Positions 1 to 7,982 of a stretch of DNA of 64,000 nucleotides are shown one piece after another. Source of the DNA: Nocardioides psychrotolerans. GTDB lineage: Bacteria; Actinomycetota; Actinomycetes; Propionibacteriales; Nocardioidaceae. Location of the stretch: the NCBI RefSeq assembly GCF_900113685.1, contig NZ_FOQG01000012.1:1-64000 (forward strand). Direction: 5' to 3'. The notes below the pieces were generated by a model. It saw nothing but the letters and a program-made list of their open reading frames with translations. It searched no databases and was not told the DNA's origin. How positions within the stretch are numbered: position 1 is the stretch's first letter; every line of letters starts with the position of its first letter. Both the position numbers and the translations under genes were made by a program.

Positions 1-12
1 CGGGTACATCAT
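1..12 (-). CDS. IS3-family transposase OrfB, 5' end only
   Basis: Only the first four codons (Met-Met-Tyr-Pro) lie in the window. The ATG overlaps the TGA stop of OrfA, the usual OrfA/OrfB arrangement of IS3 elements, in which OrfB carries the DDE catalytic domain and is often made by frameshifting. The rest lies left of position 1, so intactness cannot be judged. Confidence 0.5.
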
Positions 13-293
13 TTTGGGTTGACGTCACGCGAGAGGTAGGCGACCGCACGTCGCATCACCTCGGCCTCCTGCTCGAGCAGACGGATCCGCTTCTTGGCCT
101 CACGCAGCTCGGCTGACTCGGCCGCGGTCGGGCCTGGCCGGGCACCGTCCTCGATGTCGGCTTTCTTCATCCAGCCGTGAAGGCAGCCCTCGGAGATCCC
201 GAAGTCCTTCGCGATCTGGTTCAACGGAGCTTCGCCCTTGCGGGCAACGGCCACGACATCGTCGCGGAACTCCTTGGGGTACGGCTTCGGCAT
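9..293 (-). CDS. IS3-family transposase OrfA
   Basis: A 94-residue DNA-binding subunit of an IS3-type transposase. The N-terminal half carries a helix-turn-helix of the transposase_8 type (KEFRDDVVAVARKGE, then IAKDFGISEGCLHGWMKKAD). The C-terminal half is a charged leucine-zipper-like helix (LREAKKRIRLLEQEAEVMRR) that mediates multimerisation in this family. I chose the ATG at 293 because GGAAGG lies nine bases upstream; that motif abuts the ATG at 302, which is too close. OrfB follows with an overlapping start. The probable IS terminus is near 340 (TGACACC reading leftward), inside the end of the neighbouring hydrolase gene. Confidence 0.85.
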   Translation of the reverse strand: MPKPYPKEFRDDVVAVARKGEAPLNQIAKDFGISEGCLHGWMKKADIEDGARPGPTAAESAELREAKKRIRLLEQEAEVMRRAVAYLSRDVNPK

Positions 294-330
294 GACAGAC
301 ATCCTTCCAGCGAGGAGCGATCCTCACAGG

Positions 331-1203
331 TCAGGTGTCAACCGATCCCTGGGCAGTCCCCTCGGCCGTCTGCTGCGGTGCGTGCTCGGGGATCCAGTGA
401 CTGATGCCGGGCAGCGTGACCAGCTGGTAGGGCCCGGTGACGTACCGGTGGGTGGCGTGGGCTCCGTACTCCCCGAGCGCCCAGTCGTCGTCGGACCAGA
501 TGTGGAGGGTTGGGACGGGTGTGTGCGGGGTAGCCAACGCCCGTTCGACAGACTGGGCGGCGTACCAGTGGAGGGCGCGCCGAAGCCGGTCGGGGGTGCC
601 GACCTGGCTCAGGATGTGGTCGATGTCTACGCCCGTGCCAACCCCGAACAGCGCACGGAACTTGATGGCATCGTCAGCAAGCAGCGTTCTCTCGTAGCCT
701 GGCGTGGCGAAGTCGATCATGTAACCCGAACGGCCCTGCTGGTCGGTGTCCGATGTGAGTGCTTCCATGAACGCTCCGGGGTGAGGTACCGAGATCGCGG
801 TGAGGGTAGTGACCCGGTCGGGAAACAGGCTGGCCACCTGCCAGGCCACCGCGGCCCCCCAGTCGTGACCGACCAGGTCGACCGACTCGATACCGAGCAC
901 GTCGAGAACGCCGATCACGTCGCCGACGAGATGTTCGCCGGCGTAGTCCTCGACCGCGTCCGGGCTGGCTCCGGGGGAGTATCCGCGCTGGTCCAAGGCC
1001 AGCACACGATAGCCAGCGTCAACTAGTGCGGGTATGACGTTGCGCCACGACCAGGAAGTCTGGGGAAATCCGTGCAACAAGAGGACAGGACGATTCCCTG
1101 GGGCTCCGGTCTCGCTGACGCGAAAGGTCAGTGACCCGACCGTGATGTCGCGAACAGTCGAGTTGGTTTCCATCGGGACCTGGGTGGGGGAAATGTAGGG
1201 CAT
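331..1203 (-). CDS. alpha/beta hydrolase, epoxide-hydrolase type, 3' end probably replaced by IS
   Basis: A 290-residue alpha/beta hydrolase. The oxyanion motif HGFP is at residues 44-47. The nucleophile elbow GHDWG is at 112-116, with Asp114 in the place where esterases have Ser; this points to an epoxide hydrolase or haloalkane dehalogenase-like enzyme. The candidate catalytic His269 is in GISHW, followed by EHAPQQ. The last ten or so residues (EGTAQGSVDT) do not resemble the usual C-terminal helix, and the stop codon lies in the presumed end of the IS element, so the native tail was probably lost. The ATG at 1203 was chosen over an upstream start because GAGGAG sits seven bases before it. 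The substrate is unknown. Confidence 0.8.
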   Translation of the reverse strand: MPYISPTQVPMETNSTVRDITVGSLTFRVSETGAPGNRPVLLLHGFPQTSWSWRNVIPALVDAGYRVLALDQRGYSPGASPDAVEDYAGEHLVGDVIGVLDVLGIESVDLVGHDWGAAVAWQVASLFPDRVTTLTAISVPHPGAFMEALTSDTDQQGRSGYMIDFATPGYERTLLADDAIKFRALFGVGTGVDIDHILSQVGTPDRLRRALHWYAAQSVERALATPHTPVPTLHIWSDDDWALGEYGAHATHRYVTGPYQLVTLPGISHWIPEHAPQQTAEGTAQGSVDT

Positions 1204-1331
1204 GGTGCTCCTCGGGCTGTGAACGTGCTTGGGCTGTGGACTTACGCTCAAACGATCAGTTCGAGCTGGCATGTGCCCCGCCCTCGTCAGTAGTGACGTT
1301 GCGGGTGAGGGGGTCGCTCATGCAGGCCAGG

Positions 1332-1466
1332 CTAGGTACCGGAGTGGTGAGGGCCTTGCCACTTCGGCAATGACGAGCTGATGTCGAGCGTGCAAGTCTC
1401 GGTCTCTAGGTCAGCGGTGCTGCCTGTCGGGTCGGGCAGGGTGCCCGGTGTGGTGGTGATGGTCAT
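1332..1466 (-). CDS. possible small peptide, 44 residues
   Basis: A short open frame lies between the hydrolase and YceI genes on the same strand. It has an ATG with GGGAG seven bases upstream and a TAG stop. The peptide is rich in Thr/Ser/Asp, has one Cys (motif TCTLDISSSLP) and ends in a His/Gly/Ser-rich tail. The layout, an acidic leader then a Cys/Ser/Thr-rich segment, loosely recalls ribosomal peptide precursors, but no maturation enzyme is nearby. I do not recognise a family; it could be non-coding. The rest of the 1204-1638 gap shows nothing clear. Confidence 0.25.
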   Translation of the reverse strand: MTITTTPGTLPDPTGSTADLETETCTLDISSSLPKWQGPHHSGT

Positions 1467-1638
1467 GCCGAGCTCCCATGGGTGAGGTTTGATGCGATGA
1501 GACTGTCTGCGAGCACTGTCCGCTCGCTGTCCATTCGGTGTGCGGCCGCTGGCGGGTGCTTTGGAAGCGGGCACAAAGCAGCAGCCGGGTTGCTCGGGCG
1601 GGCGACGGAGTGATTGCACTCCGCCACCCGCTGCGGCG

Positions 1639-2229
1639 TCACGCGCGGTTGAGGACCGTTTCAAGGTTGATCTCGATCTGGATGTCTTTGGAGACGAGGA
1701 GGCCTCCGGCTTCGAGGGCGACGTTCCAGGTGATGCCGAAGTCTTCGCGGTTGACCTTGGTCTCGGCGGAGAAGATGCCTCGATCACCGCCCCACGGATC
1801 GCGGACGTGTCCCTCGAAGGTGACTGCGAGGGGGACGTTGTGAGTCACTCCATGGATGGTGAGGTCGCCGTGAACGACGCCGCTGGCGCCGCGCCATTCC
1901 ACTTTGGTGCTGGTGAAGGTGGCGGTAGGGAACTGCTCGACGTCAAACAGCTCATCGGACTTGATGTGTGTGTCGCGTGCTTCGCTGCCGGACTCGACGC
2001 TGGCCATGTTGATGGACACCTCGACCTTGGAGTCGTTGAGGTTCGGGGCGATGACGACGGTGCCGGTGACGTCGGTGAACCTGCCGCGAACCTTGGTGAC
2101 CAGGAAATGGCGGCCGATGAAGGCCACGTCAGTGTGTCCTGGGTCAATCTCCCAGGCGCCGGGTGCGGGTAGGACGTCCCCGTCGAGGGTACGAGTCGGG
2201 GAGACCTCGTGGGTGGTGGTGTCGGACAT
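1639..2229 (-). CDS. YceI family protein
   Basis: A 196-residue YceI-like lipocalin-fold protein; the family binds isoprenoid or other amphiphilic ligands and is often linked to stress. Visible family features are the opening GAWEIDPGHTDVAFIGRHF, the strand VRGRFTDVTGTV, and the later GDLTIHGVTHNV and REDFGITWN segments. There is no signal peptide, so it should be cytoplasmic, unlike E. coli YceI. The ATG at 2229 has GAGGAG seven bases upstream and is preferred over one five codons earlier. It lies just downstream of the rhodanese gene on the same strand (37-base gap), suggesting one transcript with it. Confidence 0.88.
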   Translation of the reverse strand: MSDTTTHEVSPTRTLDGDVLPAPGAWEIDPGHTDVAFIGRHFLVTKVRGRFTDVTGTVVIAPNLNDSKVEVSINMASVESGSEARDTHIKSDELFDVEQFPTATFTSTKVEWRGASGVVHGDLTIHGVTHNVPLAVTFEGHVRDPWGGDRGIFSAETKVNREDFGITWNVALEAGGLLVSKDIQIEINLETVLNRA

Positions 2230-2266
2230 GATGGTGCTCCTCACGTGGTGCAGTCGGTGATTGTGG

Positions 2267-2602
2267 TCAGGCGGCCTGGGTCGACTCGGTCTGGTTTCCG
2301 GCGGCTACCCAGTCCTCGATGCCTTCGCGGTACTTGCGCACCGCGGTGTAGCCAAGGCGTTCGAGACGGTTCGCGACTGCCTGGCTGTTGCCGCAGGCCT
2401 CGTTGGAGCAGTAGGTGACGATCGTGGCGCTCTTGTCGGGTAGGAGGCGAGGTGCCTCGGTGTCGACGTCGGACTCCACGAGGTTGAGGGCTCCGGGCAG
2501 GTGGAGCTGGTCGTAGTAGGACGCCGGGAGTGCGTCGACGAGGACCACGTCGCCGGTGGCGACGAGAGCCTCGAGGGCGGTGCGCGTGATGAGCTCGGTC
2601 AT
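2267..2602 (-). CDS. rhodanese-like domain protein
   Basis: A single-domain rhodanese of 111 residues. The active-site loop is CSNEAC at residues 65-70, with Cys65 as the candidate persulfide-forming cysteine. The N-terminal part has the usual VLVDALPASYYDQLHLPGALN segment. Such proteins move sulfane sulfur or act as small thiol-dependent carriers. The ATG at 2602 has AAGGAG at good spacing. Two copies of a palindromic motif lie directly upstream (2625-2686). The same motif precedes the marR gene 600 bases further on, so MarR control of this gene and of yceI is likely (inference). Confidence 0.88.
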   Translation of the reverse strand: MTELITRTALEALVATGDVVLVDALPASYYDQLHLPGALNLVESDVDTEAPRLLPDKSATIVTYCSNEACGNSQAVANRLERLGYTAVRKYREGIEDWVAAGNQTESTQAA

Positions 2603-2624
2603 GGCAATTCTCCTTCGTAGTAGA

Positions 2625-2640
2625 TGCGGGTGCACGCACA
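2625..2640. promoter_or_regulatory. candidate MarR operator, copy 1
   Basis: The sequence TGCGGGTGCACGCACA is an imperfect palindrome resembling the copies at 2671 and 3274. It lies about 23 bases upstream of the rhodanese start. Confidence 0.45.
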
Positions 2641-2670
2641 TACTGTCACGACTGGATATCCAAGTCAAGA

Positions 2671-2686
2671 TGCGTGCGCACGCACA
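2671..2686. promoter_or_regulatory. candidate MarR operator, copy 2
   Basis: TGCGTGCGCACGCA is a perfect 14-bp palindrome (2671-2684) followed by CA. It sits between the marR gene and the rhodanese gene and matches the sites at 2625 and 3274. Confidence 0.55.
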
Positions 2687-2805
2687 GATAGCCTGGCGCA
2701 AACGGTAGCCAGGAGTTGTGCCGAGGGCTGGCTGCATGGAATCGCGCGCCGCTCCGACTGTGTGACGCCAGGTCAGCCAGAGCTCGGGACGACGAGGCAA
2801 CTCGC

Positions 2806-3255
2806 TCAGACGATTCGGTCGGCTTCCTCGGCGACTACAACACGCCCGAGTGCGTCGGCGAGAACCCGGCACTCCTCGGCGCTCAAGCGCGACAAGAAGT
2901 GGGCCTCGATCGCTGCGAGGTAGATGGGGGCGGCGGCACGGAGTCGCTTGCGGCCTTCCGGCGTGATGACAGTGAAGGAGGATCTCTTGTCGTCCGGGTT
3001 TGCCTGCCGGACGACTAGGCCTGCACGTTCGAGTTCGGTGACGACGCGGCTGACTCGTTCGCGACTCACGACTGCCTGCTCGCCAAGTTCAGTCATCCGA
3101 AGGCGGCGGCCCGGGGCAGCGTTGACAACGAGCAGTACGTCGTACCACGTCAACGGCAAGCCGGTCGGCGTCAGGGCGCGCTCGACCTTCGGTATGACAG
3201 CGGCGTGGGTACGTAGCAGGGCAGCCCACGCACTGACGGGGTCGAAGTGGTCCAT
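2806..3255 (-). CDS. MarR family transcriptional regulator
   Basis: A 149-residue winged-helix regulator. The DNA-binding part is visible as LRMTELGEQAVVSRERVSRV followed by the wing (residues around DDKRSSFTVITPEGR). The flanking helices ALLRTHAAVIPKVERAL and AIEAHFLSRLSAEECRVLADAL form the dimer domain typical of MarR. The start is uncertain: ATG 3255 has GTGAGG very close upstream, while ATG 3270 lies right against the operator copy at 3274 and could be used in a leaderless message. Repeated palindromes upstream and downstream suggest autoregulation and control of the rhodanese-yceI genes. The ligand is unknown; phenolics or oxidants are common for the family. Confidence 0.9.
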   Translation of the reverse strand: MDHFDPVSAWAALLRTHAAVIPKVERALTPTGLPLTWYDVLLVVNAAPGRRLRMTELGEQAVVSRERVSRVVTELERAGLVVRQANPDDKRSSFTVITPEGRKRLRAAAPIYLAAIEAHFLSRLSAEECRVLADALGRVVVAEEADRIV

Positions 3256-3273
3256 ACCCTCACCATACATAGG

Positions 3274-3291
3274 ACCGTGCGCACGCACACA
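3274..3291. promoter_or_regulatory. candidate MarR operator, copy 3
   Basis: ACCGTGCGCACGCACACA lies immediately upstream of marR and shares GTGCGCACGCACA with the copy at 2671. Its position fits autorepression. Confidence 0.5.
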
Positions 3292-3494
3292 TAATCCTAC
3301 GGCCCAATGGTTGGCCGTGCTCCTTCGGCAGTCACAGGCTTGAGGGGCGTCGTGCACCGGGGTGGCGGTCTTTACCCGGTTGTCGGGCCGCGCACCGTCC
3401 TCCCGTGCCGGTGATGTCGAGCAGAGCTGTCGCCAGGACCCATGACGGTCGGGAACGCCGAGTCGGTGTCGACTTGATGATGCTTCGATGGTCC

Positions 3495-4103
3495 TCAGAC
3501 CGGGGGCTGCGGGTCGTATTGAATTGCGCGGCGGACCTCACGGGCGCGGTCGTCCCCGGCCAGCCGGGCGACCAGGTGCAGGGCCATGTCGATGCCGGCG
3601 CTGACGCCGGCACTGGTGATGACGTTCCCGTCATCGACGAATCGCGCGTCCGGGCGCACCTGGATCGTGGGGTCGAGCTCGTGGAGCAGGTCGAGGGACT
3701 CCCAGTGGGTGGTCGCGGGCCTCGCAGCGAGCAGGCCGGCGGCGGCGTAGACGAGGGCACCGGTGCAGACGCTCGTCATCAGGGGGACGGTGGTGGCCTG
3801 GCGGCGCACCCAGGCGAGGTGTTCCGGGTCCCGCATCAGCGGTCGTGTTCCTTGCCCGCCCGGGTGGATAAGGACGTCGAGCGGCGGGGCGCTGCTCATC
3901 GAGTGGTGCGCGGCAAGGGTCAGTCCCTTCGCGGCGAGGACAGGTGTCCCGTCGCGGGAGACGCATGAGATAGCCCAGCCGTCCTCAGGGTGGTGGAGGG
4001 TCCAGTAGGCAAGAACCTCCCACGGGCCGACCGCGTCGAGCTCCTCGACGTCGTCGAACAAGAGGAGTCCCAGGTGGCGGGTGGACGTTTTTGCGCTGGT
4101 CAT
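3495..4103 (-). CDS. DJ-1/PfpI family protein, isonitrile hydratase-like
   Basis: A 202-residue class I glutamine amidotransferase-like protein of the DJ-1/PfpI superfamily. The nucleophile elbow is TSVCTGALVYAAAGLL with Cys113, followed by ATTHW, the pattern seen in isonitrile hydratase (InhA) and in the N-terminal domain of GlxA regulators. The opening LGLLLFDDVEELDAVGPWEV and the later NVITSAGVSAGIDMALHLV also fit. There is no signal peptide and no HTH, so it is likely a cytoplasmic enzyme. It is the first of four DJ-1-type proteins in 10 kb. The upstream purine-rich stretch (AAGAAGGG) can serve as ribosome binding site. The substrate is not determined. Confidence 0.85.
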   Translation of the reverse strand: MTSAKTSTRHLGLLLFDDVEELDAVGPWEVLAYWTLHHPEDGWAISCVSRDGTPVLAAKGLTLAAHHSMSSAPPLDVLIHPGGQGTRPLMRDPEHLAWVRRQATTVPLMTSVCTGALVYAAAGLLAARPATTHWESLDLLHELDPTIQVRPDARFVDDGNVITSAGVSAGIDMALHLVARLAGDDRAREVRRAIQYDPQPPV

Positions 4104-4423
4104 GGGAAGTGCCCTTCTTCTTGCCGGGGAAATTGCATAACTGCTTCTGACGGTGTGGTGACGTTGCTAGTCAGCGCGCTCCGGGTGCTAGAAGCACGGG
4201 AGTTGCGAGGTGACGTGTCCTGAAACCGCAGGACCATGGGGCCAACGGCGAGAACCCGCAACGAGTCGGGCAGGGACTAGAGGCGTGTCGCTAGCGGCGC
4301 ATCGGTAAACCGGGTGAGCGCCTCAAGGACAGAGAAGACCGTGCCGAGGATGGGCAGGACTGCGAGCCACTTGGGAACAGACGAGGCCGAGAGGCCGAGG
4401 CGAAGAGCCGAAGCGAGCCGAAC

Positions 4424-4681
4424 TCATGGTGAGCTCGCGAGGTGGGTCAGGAAGAGCCGGCGAAGCCGGTGCAACTGCGGCATAACGGCGTAGCTGACGA
4501 TTGGAACGGCGATGGTGACGAGGACGAAGGTGCGGACGACGGGGCTCAGAGTGTGAAGCCGGTTGCCGAGAGTGAGGTTGAGGACGGTGAGGGTCGGGAA
4601 AACGGCCAGCCAGATCATCACCGCCATCTGGTGCTGGGTCGGGGGTCCGGTCGCAGTCGTCTTGGAACTCGAGATGGCCAC
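4424..4681 (-). CDS. small two-helix membrane protein
   Basis: A protein of 85 residues starting at a GTG with GAAGGA six bases upstream. After about 18 polar residues it has two hydrophobic segments (from HQMAVMIWLAVFPTL and from VVRTFVLVTIAVPIVSYAVM), then a short basic tail MPQLHRLRR. This layout resembles the membrane tail found fused to some antibiotic-biosynthesis monooxygenase domains, here standing alone. Function is unknown. It lies between two DJ-1-type genes on the same strand, with gaps of about 240 to 320 bases on each side that show no other gene. Confidence 0.6.
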   Translation of the reverse strand: MAISSSKTTATGPPTQHQMAVMIWLAVFPTLTVLNLTLGNRLHTLSPVVRTFVLVTIAVPIVSYAVMPQLHRLRRLFLTHLASSP

Positions 4682-4923
4682 GATGATTCCTTCTGTGGGC
4701 TGTGAGTAGTTGGAGGCAGTGTCGACATCGCGGGCGGCGTTGCACGGCTGGTTTCTGACGATGCGGCGTTGAGGGCAGCGCTGCCTGTGAACTGAGCCCG
4801 CAGCGGCTGAGGACCAATCGCAGGGCGGCGTTTCCATTCAGCGCAAGCCTGCAGCGCGTCGTCGATGGCTTCGGTCCAGTCGCGCACAAGTGGATCCCGC
4901 GCCCGATGCGATGGGGCAAGGGT

Positions 4924-6420
4924 TCAAACTGCGGCGTTCACAGTCTCCGTGTCCGTCAGGGAGGCTGCGGCGGACGCGTTGGCCGGTAGGAGGCCGCGGC
5001 GGCGCCAGCGGCGTGCCAGGAAGGTGGGTGCCAGGCCGACGAGGACCGCGAGCGCGAGGCTCACGATGCCGAGCAGGATCGGCCGCAAGGACCGGGGTTG
5101 GTTTCCGAGGTCGAGGCTGGAGGTCGGGTATCCAATCATCTTGGCCGTGGCGGAAGTGGTGGCGGCGTCGGTATGAGCGGCAAGGTTCTGCAGGGCCGAG
5201 CTGAACCCACCCTCGCCGGCAGACCCGTCCGGACCTGGCGGTCCTGTGAGGGGCTCGAGGGAGAGTCGCTGCGCGTCCGCCCAGGCCCGCAGTCCTGGGT
5301 CGACGGCGTCGGCTGTGTCGGCGCCGGGGACGACGACACGGGACAGACCGGTTGCGTGCGTAAAGCTTGTGGTGAGCAGGACGAGTCCGTGGCGTGTCCT
5401 GACCGTGTCGCTCGTTGCGAGGGCGACGGTGCGGGCTGCTGCCGACTGGCTGTACACCTCGAACGCCGCCGTTGCGTCCAGTTCACCTACGCCCTCTTCC
5501 AGGGCGATGCCGACGGTTGGGCGGAACCACGGCATCACGTAGTTGAGCCCGACCGGCCAGTCGTGGACCGCGAAGTGATCCTTGGGGATCGTGGTCGTCT
5601 GAGTCGGGGTCCAGCGGAGCTCCGGGTGGAGGTTCGCTACTCGTTGTGCCTCATCGGGCCCGGCGAGCTCTGCGACGAGATGCAGGGCGGCCGGGACGCC
5701 GGAGGTCACGGCGGCCGTGGTGGTGACGGATCCGTCCTCGACGTACCGTTGGCCGCGCATCCAGTGCACGTTGGGATGGTCGCTTTCCAGGGCGCTGATG
5801 CGAGACCAGTGGCTGGTGGCGTCCAGTCCGTCCAGCATCCCGGTGGCGGCCAGGACGAGCGAGCCGGTGCACACCCCGAGGACCCTGGCCCCGTCGTCGT
5901 GCTGGCGCGTCACCCAGTCGCGCAGGGGTGCTTCCGTGGCACCGGTAGGGTGAGTAAGGGCGGGAACGACGACGAGGTCAGGGGTCAGAGCGGGGTCTGC
6001 GTCGACGTCGGCGAACGTGTAGGTCGGGACGACGGCCGGTCCACCTTCGAGCGGTGCCGCGCTGGCGACGTCGCTGACGACGTACGTGGTGAACGCTGGC
6101 GAGCTCGCGAAGATGTCGTAGGGCGCGAGGAGGTCGCTGGCGATGGTACCGCTGGTCCCGACAACGAACGCGACCACGAGCGGCCGACCGTGCCGCACGG
6201 CGGTGGATTCAGCCGCGCTGGTGGGCTCGGCGTGTTGGAGCGAGGTCGGGACCGTGTCCGCCGCCGAACTCGGGACGGGCTGATTGATGCTTCGACCCGT
6301 CTCAGTAGCCCCCGCGAAGACGACTCCTGCGACGGTTGCGAGTCCGAGAGCGAGCATGAGGGTCGCCCCGAGTACGCGACGGGGCCAGGTCCTCGTCGTA
6401 GGTCGCGCGCTGGTAGTCAT
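4924..6420 (-). CDS. exported membrane-anchored DJ-1/PfpI family protein
   Basis: A 498-residue protein unlike the usual 200-residue DJ-1 enzymes. Residues 1-40 have a basic N-terminus and a hydrophobic segment (LGATLMLALGLATVAGVVFA), a signal peptide or anchor. Residues 80-280 form a DJ-1/PfpI domain with Cys184 in GVCTGSLVLAATGML followed by ATSHW. Residues 300-420 resemble a second, degenerate DJ-1-like domain (VGIALEEGVGELDATAAFEVY) without an obvious nucleophile. A second hydrophobic segment near 448-469 is followed by RRWRRRG, which should stop transfer and leave the enzyme domain outside the membrane. The ATG at 6420 follows an AGAGG. Its partners and role are unknown. Confidence 0.75.
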   Translation of the reverse strand: MTTSARPTTRTWPRRVLGATLMLALGLATVAGVVFAGATETGRSINQPVPSSAADTVPTSLQHAEPTSAAESTAVRHGRPLVVAFVVGTSGTIASDLLAPYDIFASSPAFTTYVVSDVASAAPLEGGPAVVPTYTFADVDADPALTPDLVVVPALTHPTGATEAPLRDWVTRQHDDGARVLGVCTGSLVLAATGMLDGLDATSHWSRISALESDHPNVHWMRGQRYVEDGSVTTTAAVTSGVPAALHLVAELAGPDEAQRVANLHPELRWTPTQTTTIPKDHFAVHDWPVGLNYVMPWFRPTVGIALEEGVGELDATAAFEVYSQSAAARTVALATSDTVRTRHGLVLLTTSFTHATGLSRVVVPGADTADAVDPGLRAWADAQRLSLEPLTGPPGPDGSAGEGGFSSALQNLAAHTDAATTSATAKMIGYPTSSLDLGNQPRSLRPILLGIVSLALAVLVGLAPTFLARRWRRRGLLPANASAAASLTDTETVNAAV

Positions 6421-6922
6421 TGCTTTGGGTCCTCTCGATGGGCCGATTCGGCCACGGGTATGCGAATGGGGTTCTCGGTAGAGCACGATGACGCGTTGCC
6501 TCAGCCTGGGCCCGGCTGTTCTGCGCTTGGGGTGGCCGCTCGGTCGTTGATGTCGCGCTAGGTGACAAGAGGTGGCGCGGCCGTTCCCCGTGAGTGACAG
6601 CCGCGGGTCGAGGCACCCGCGCCGCCCAACGACCGCGATTACCGCGTTGAAACGTCGGAGAAGGTCCCGCACGCGATCATCGAGCAGGGGGCGCTGCCGT
6701 ATGCAACCGCGCGCGACAGGGGGCCACTAGCATCGGGCTCTCCTCGGGCGCGTCGGCAAGGTCTTGGACGGTCCGTCCACGTCGTGGGCGGTGGGACTAG
6801 GGGAGAGAACCGGTGCAACCTTCATGCTTTGAGCATGTGGGCATCCGCGTTGGGCGGCAAGGACGCGTTGTTGACGATTCCGGCCACCGCCAAACGGTTT
6901 ACGCTGCACGCGTGAGTACCCG
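6421..6922. other. intergenic region between divergent DJ-1-type genes
   Basis: About 500 bases separate the membrane-anchored DJ-1 gene and the GlxA-type regulator. The frame upstream of the ATG at 6420 stays open but its translation is arginine-rich and not protein-like. It must hold two divergent promoters; I see no strong palindrome or RNA gene. Confidence 0.4.
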
Positions 6923-7909
6923 ATGAGCCGTCCGCGTGTTGTCATCGTGACGTTCGACGAGGCGCAGATCCTAGACGTGACGGGACCTCTGGAGGTGTTC
7001 GCTAGCGTCACACGTTTCTTCCCGTCCGCGGGGTACCGCACCGACGTCGTCACCACTACAGGCGGGCCTGTTCTGGCCAGCTGCGGTCTTCAGTTCACCG
7101 CCACATCCATCGCTGAGGTCGACGCACCCATCGACACCCTCGTGGTCGCTGGAGGGGCTGAGATGAAGGCCGCCGCTGCGGACGATGAACTCTTGGAGCA
7201 CGTTCGCCGACTGGCGGCTGATGCCCGACGTGTCACCTCAGTGTGCTCGGGTGCCTTCGTCCTCGCTGCGGCGGGATTGCTGCATGGACGACGAGTGACC
7301 ACCCACTGGGCCGAGTGTGGGCGGCTGCAAGAAATCTACGCAGACGTGATCGTCGAGCCGGACTCGATCTACGTCCAAGACGGCAACGTGTGGACCTCGG
7401 CCGGGGTCACGGCCGGTATCGACCTCGCCCTCGCGCTAGTGGCGGACGACCACGGCCAGCAGGTGGCCGCTCGCGTGGCGCGCCACCTCGTGGTCTACCT
7501 GCAACGATCGGGCGGCCAGGCCCAGTTCTCCGCACTACTCACGGCACAAGGCGCCGACACGCAACCTGTCCGGGATCTGTTGTCGTGGCTCCGTGACCAC
7601 CTGGAGGACGACCTCTCTGTGCCAGCCCTCGCTCGCCAGATCAACCTGTCCGAGCGGCACTTCAGCCGAGTGTTCAAGGCCGAGCTCGGCATCACCGCTG
7701 CGGACCACGTCGAGACCATGCGGCTCGAGTCGGCCTGCCGGCTGCTCGAGACCACCGGGAGCAGCATCGAACAGATCGCGCGCACCTGCGGTTTCGGGAC
7801 CCCCGAGACCATGAACCGAACCTTCCGCCGACGACTCAACACCACGCCGGGAGAACACCGCGAGCACTTCAGACCCCCTGACGCGTCGACTCTCGAGACA
7901 CGGTTCTAG
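6923..7909 (+). CDS. GlxA family AraC-type regulator with DJ-1 domain
   Basis: A 328-residue regulator. Residues 1-185 form a DJ-1/PfpI domain with Cys108 in TSVCSGAFVLAAAGLL followed by VTTHW. Residues 215-320 hold the AraC-type double helix-turn-helix (LSVPALARQINLSERHFSRVF and then SIEQIARTCGFGTPETMNRTFRRR). GlxA/FtrA-type regulators sense small metabolites through the DJ-1-like domain. It is divergent from the exported DJ-1 protein gene and may control it (inference). No strong ribosome binding site is seen; the ATG at 6923 follows a GTG-TGA-like stretch with little purine bias. Confidence 0.9.
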   Translation: MSRPRVVIVTFDEAQILDVTGPLEVFASVTRFFPSAGYRTDVVTTTGGPVLASCGLQFTATSIAEVDAPIDTLVVAGGAEMKAAAADDELLEHVRRLAADARRVTSVCSGAFVLAAAGLLHGRRVTTHWAECGRLQEIYADVIVEPDSIYVQDGNVWTSAGVTAGIDLALALVADDHGQQVAARVARHLVVYLQRSGGQAQFSALLTAQGADTQPVRDLLSWLRDHLEDDLSVPALARQINLSERHFSRVFKAELGITAADHVETMRLESACRLLETTGSSIEQIARTCGFGTPETMNRTFRRRLNTTPGEHREHFRPPDASTLETRF

Positions 7910-7982
7910 GGCCCGCGGGCGTCCATGACGGCCATGTCGACGTGACGTCAAACCCCCATGCACATCGACCGATGGCAGGGGG

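Noticed and set aside
2267..2872. Rhodanese protein extended upstream to 2872
   Set aside because: The extension crosses the operator palindromes and runs into marR; the ATG at 2602 with AAGGAG gives the normal single-domain length.
5098..6561. 487-codon plus-strand frame opposite the exported DJ-1 gene
   Set aside because: No domain, poor composition, and it is the complement of a gene with signal peptide, catalytic motif and membrane anchor.
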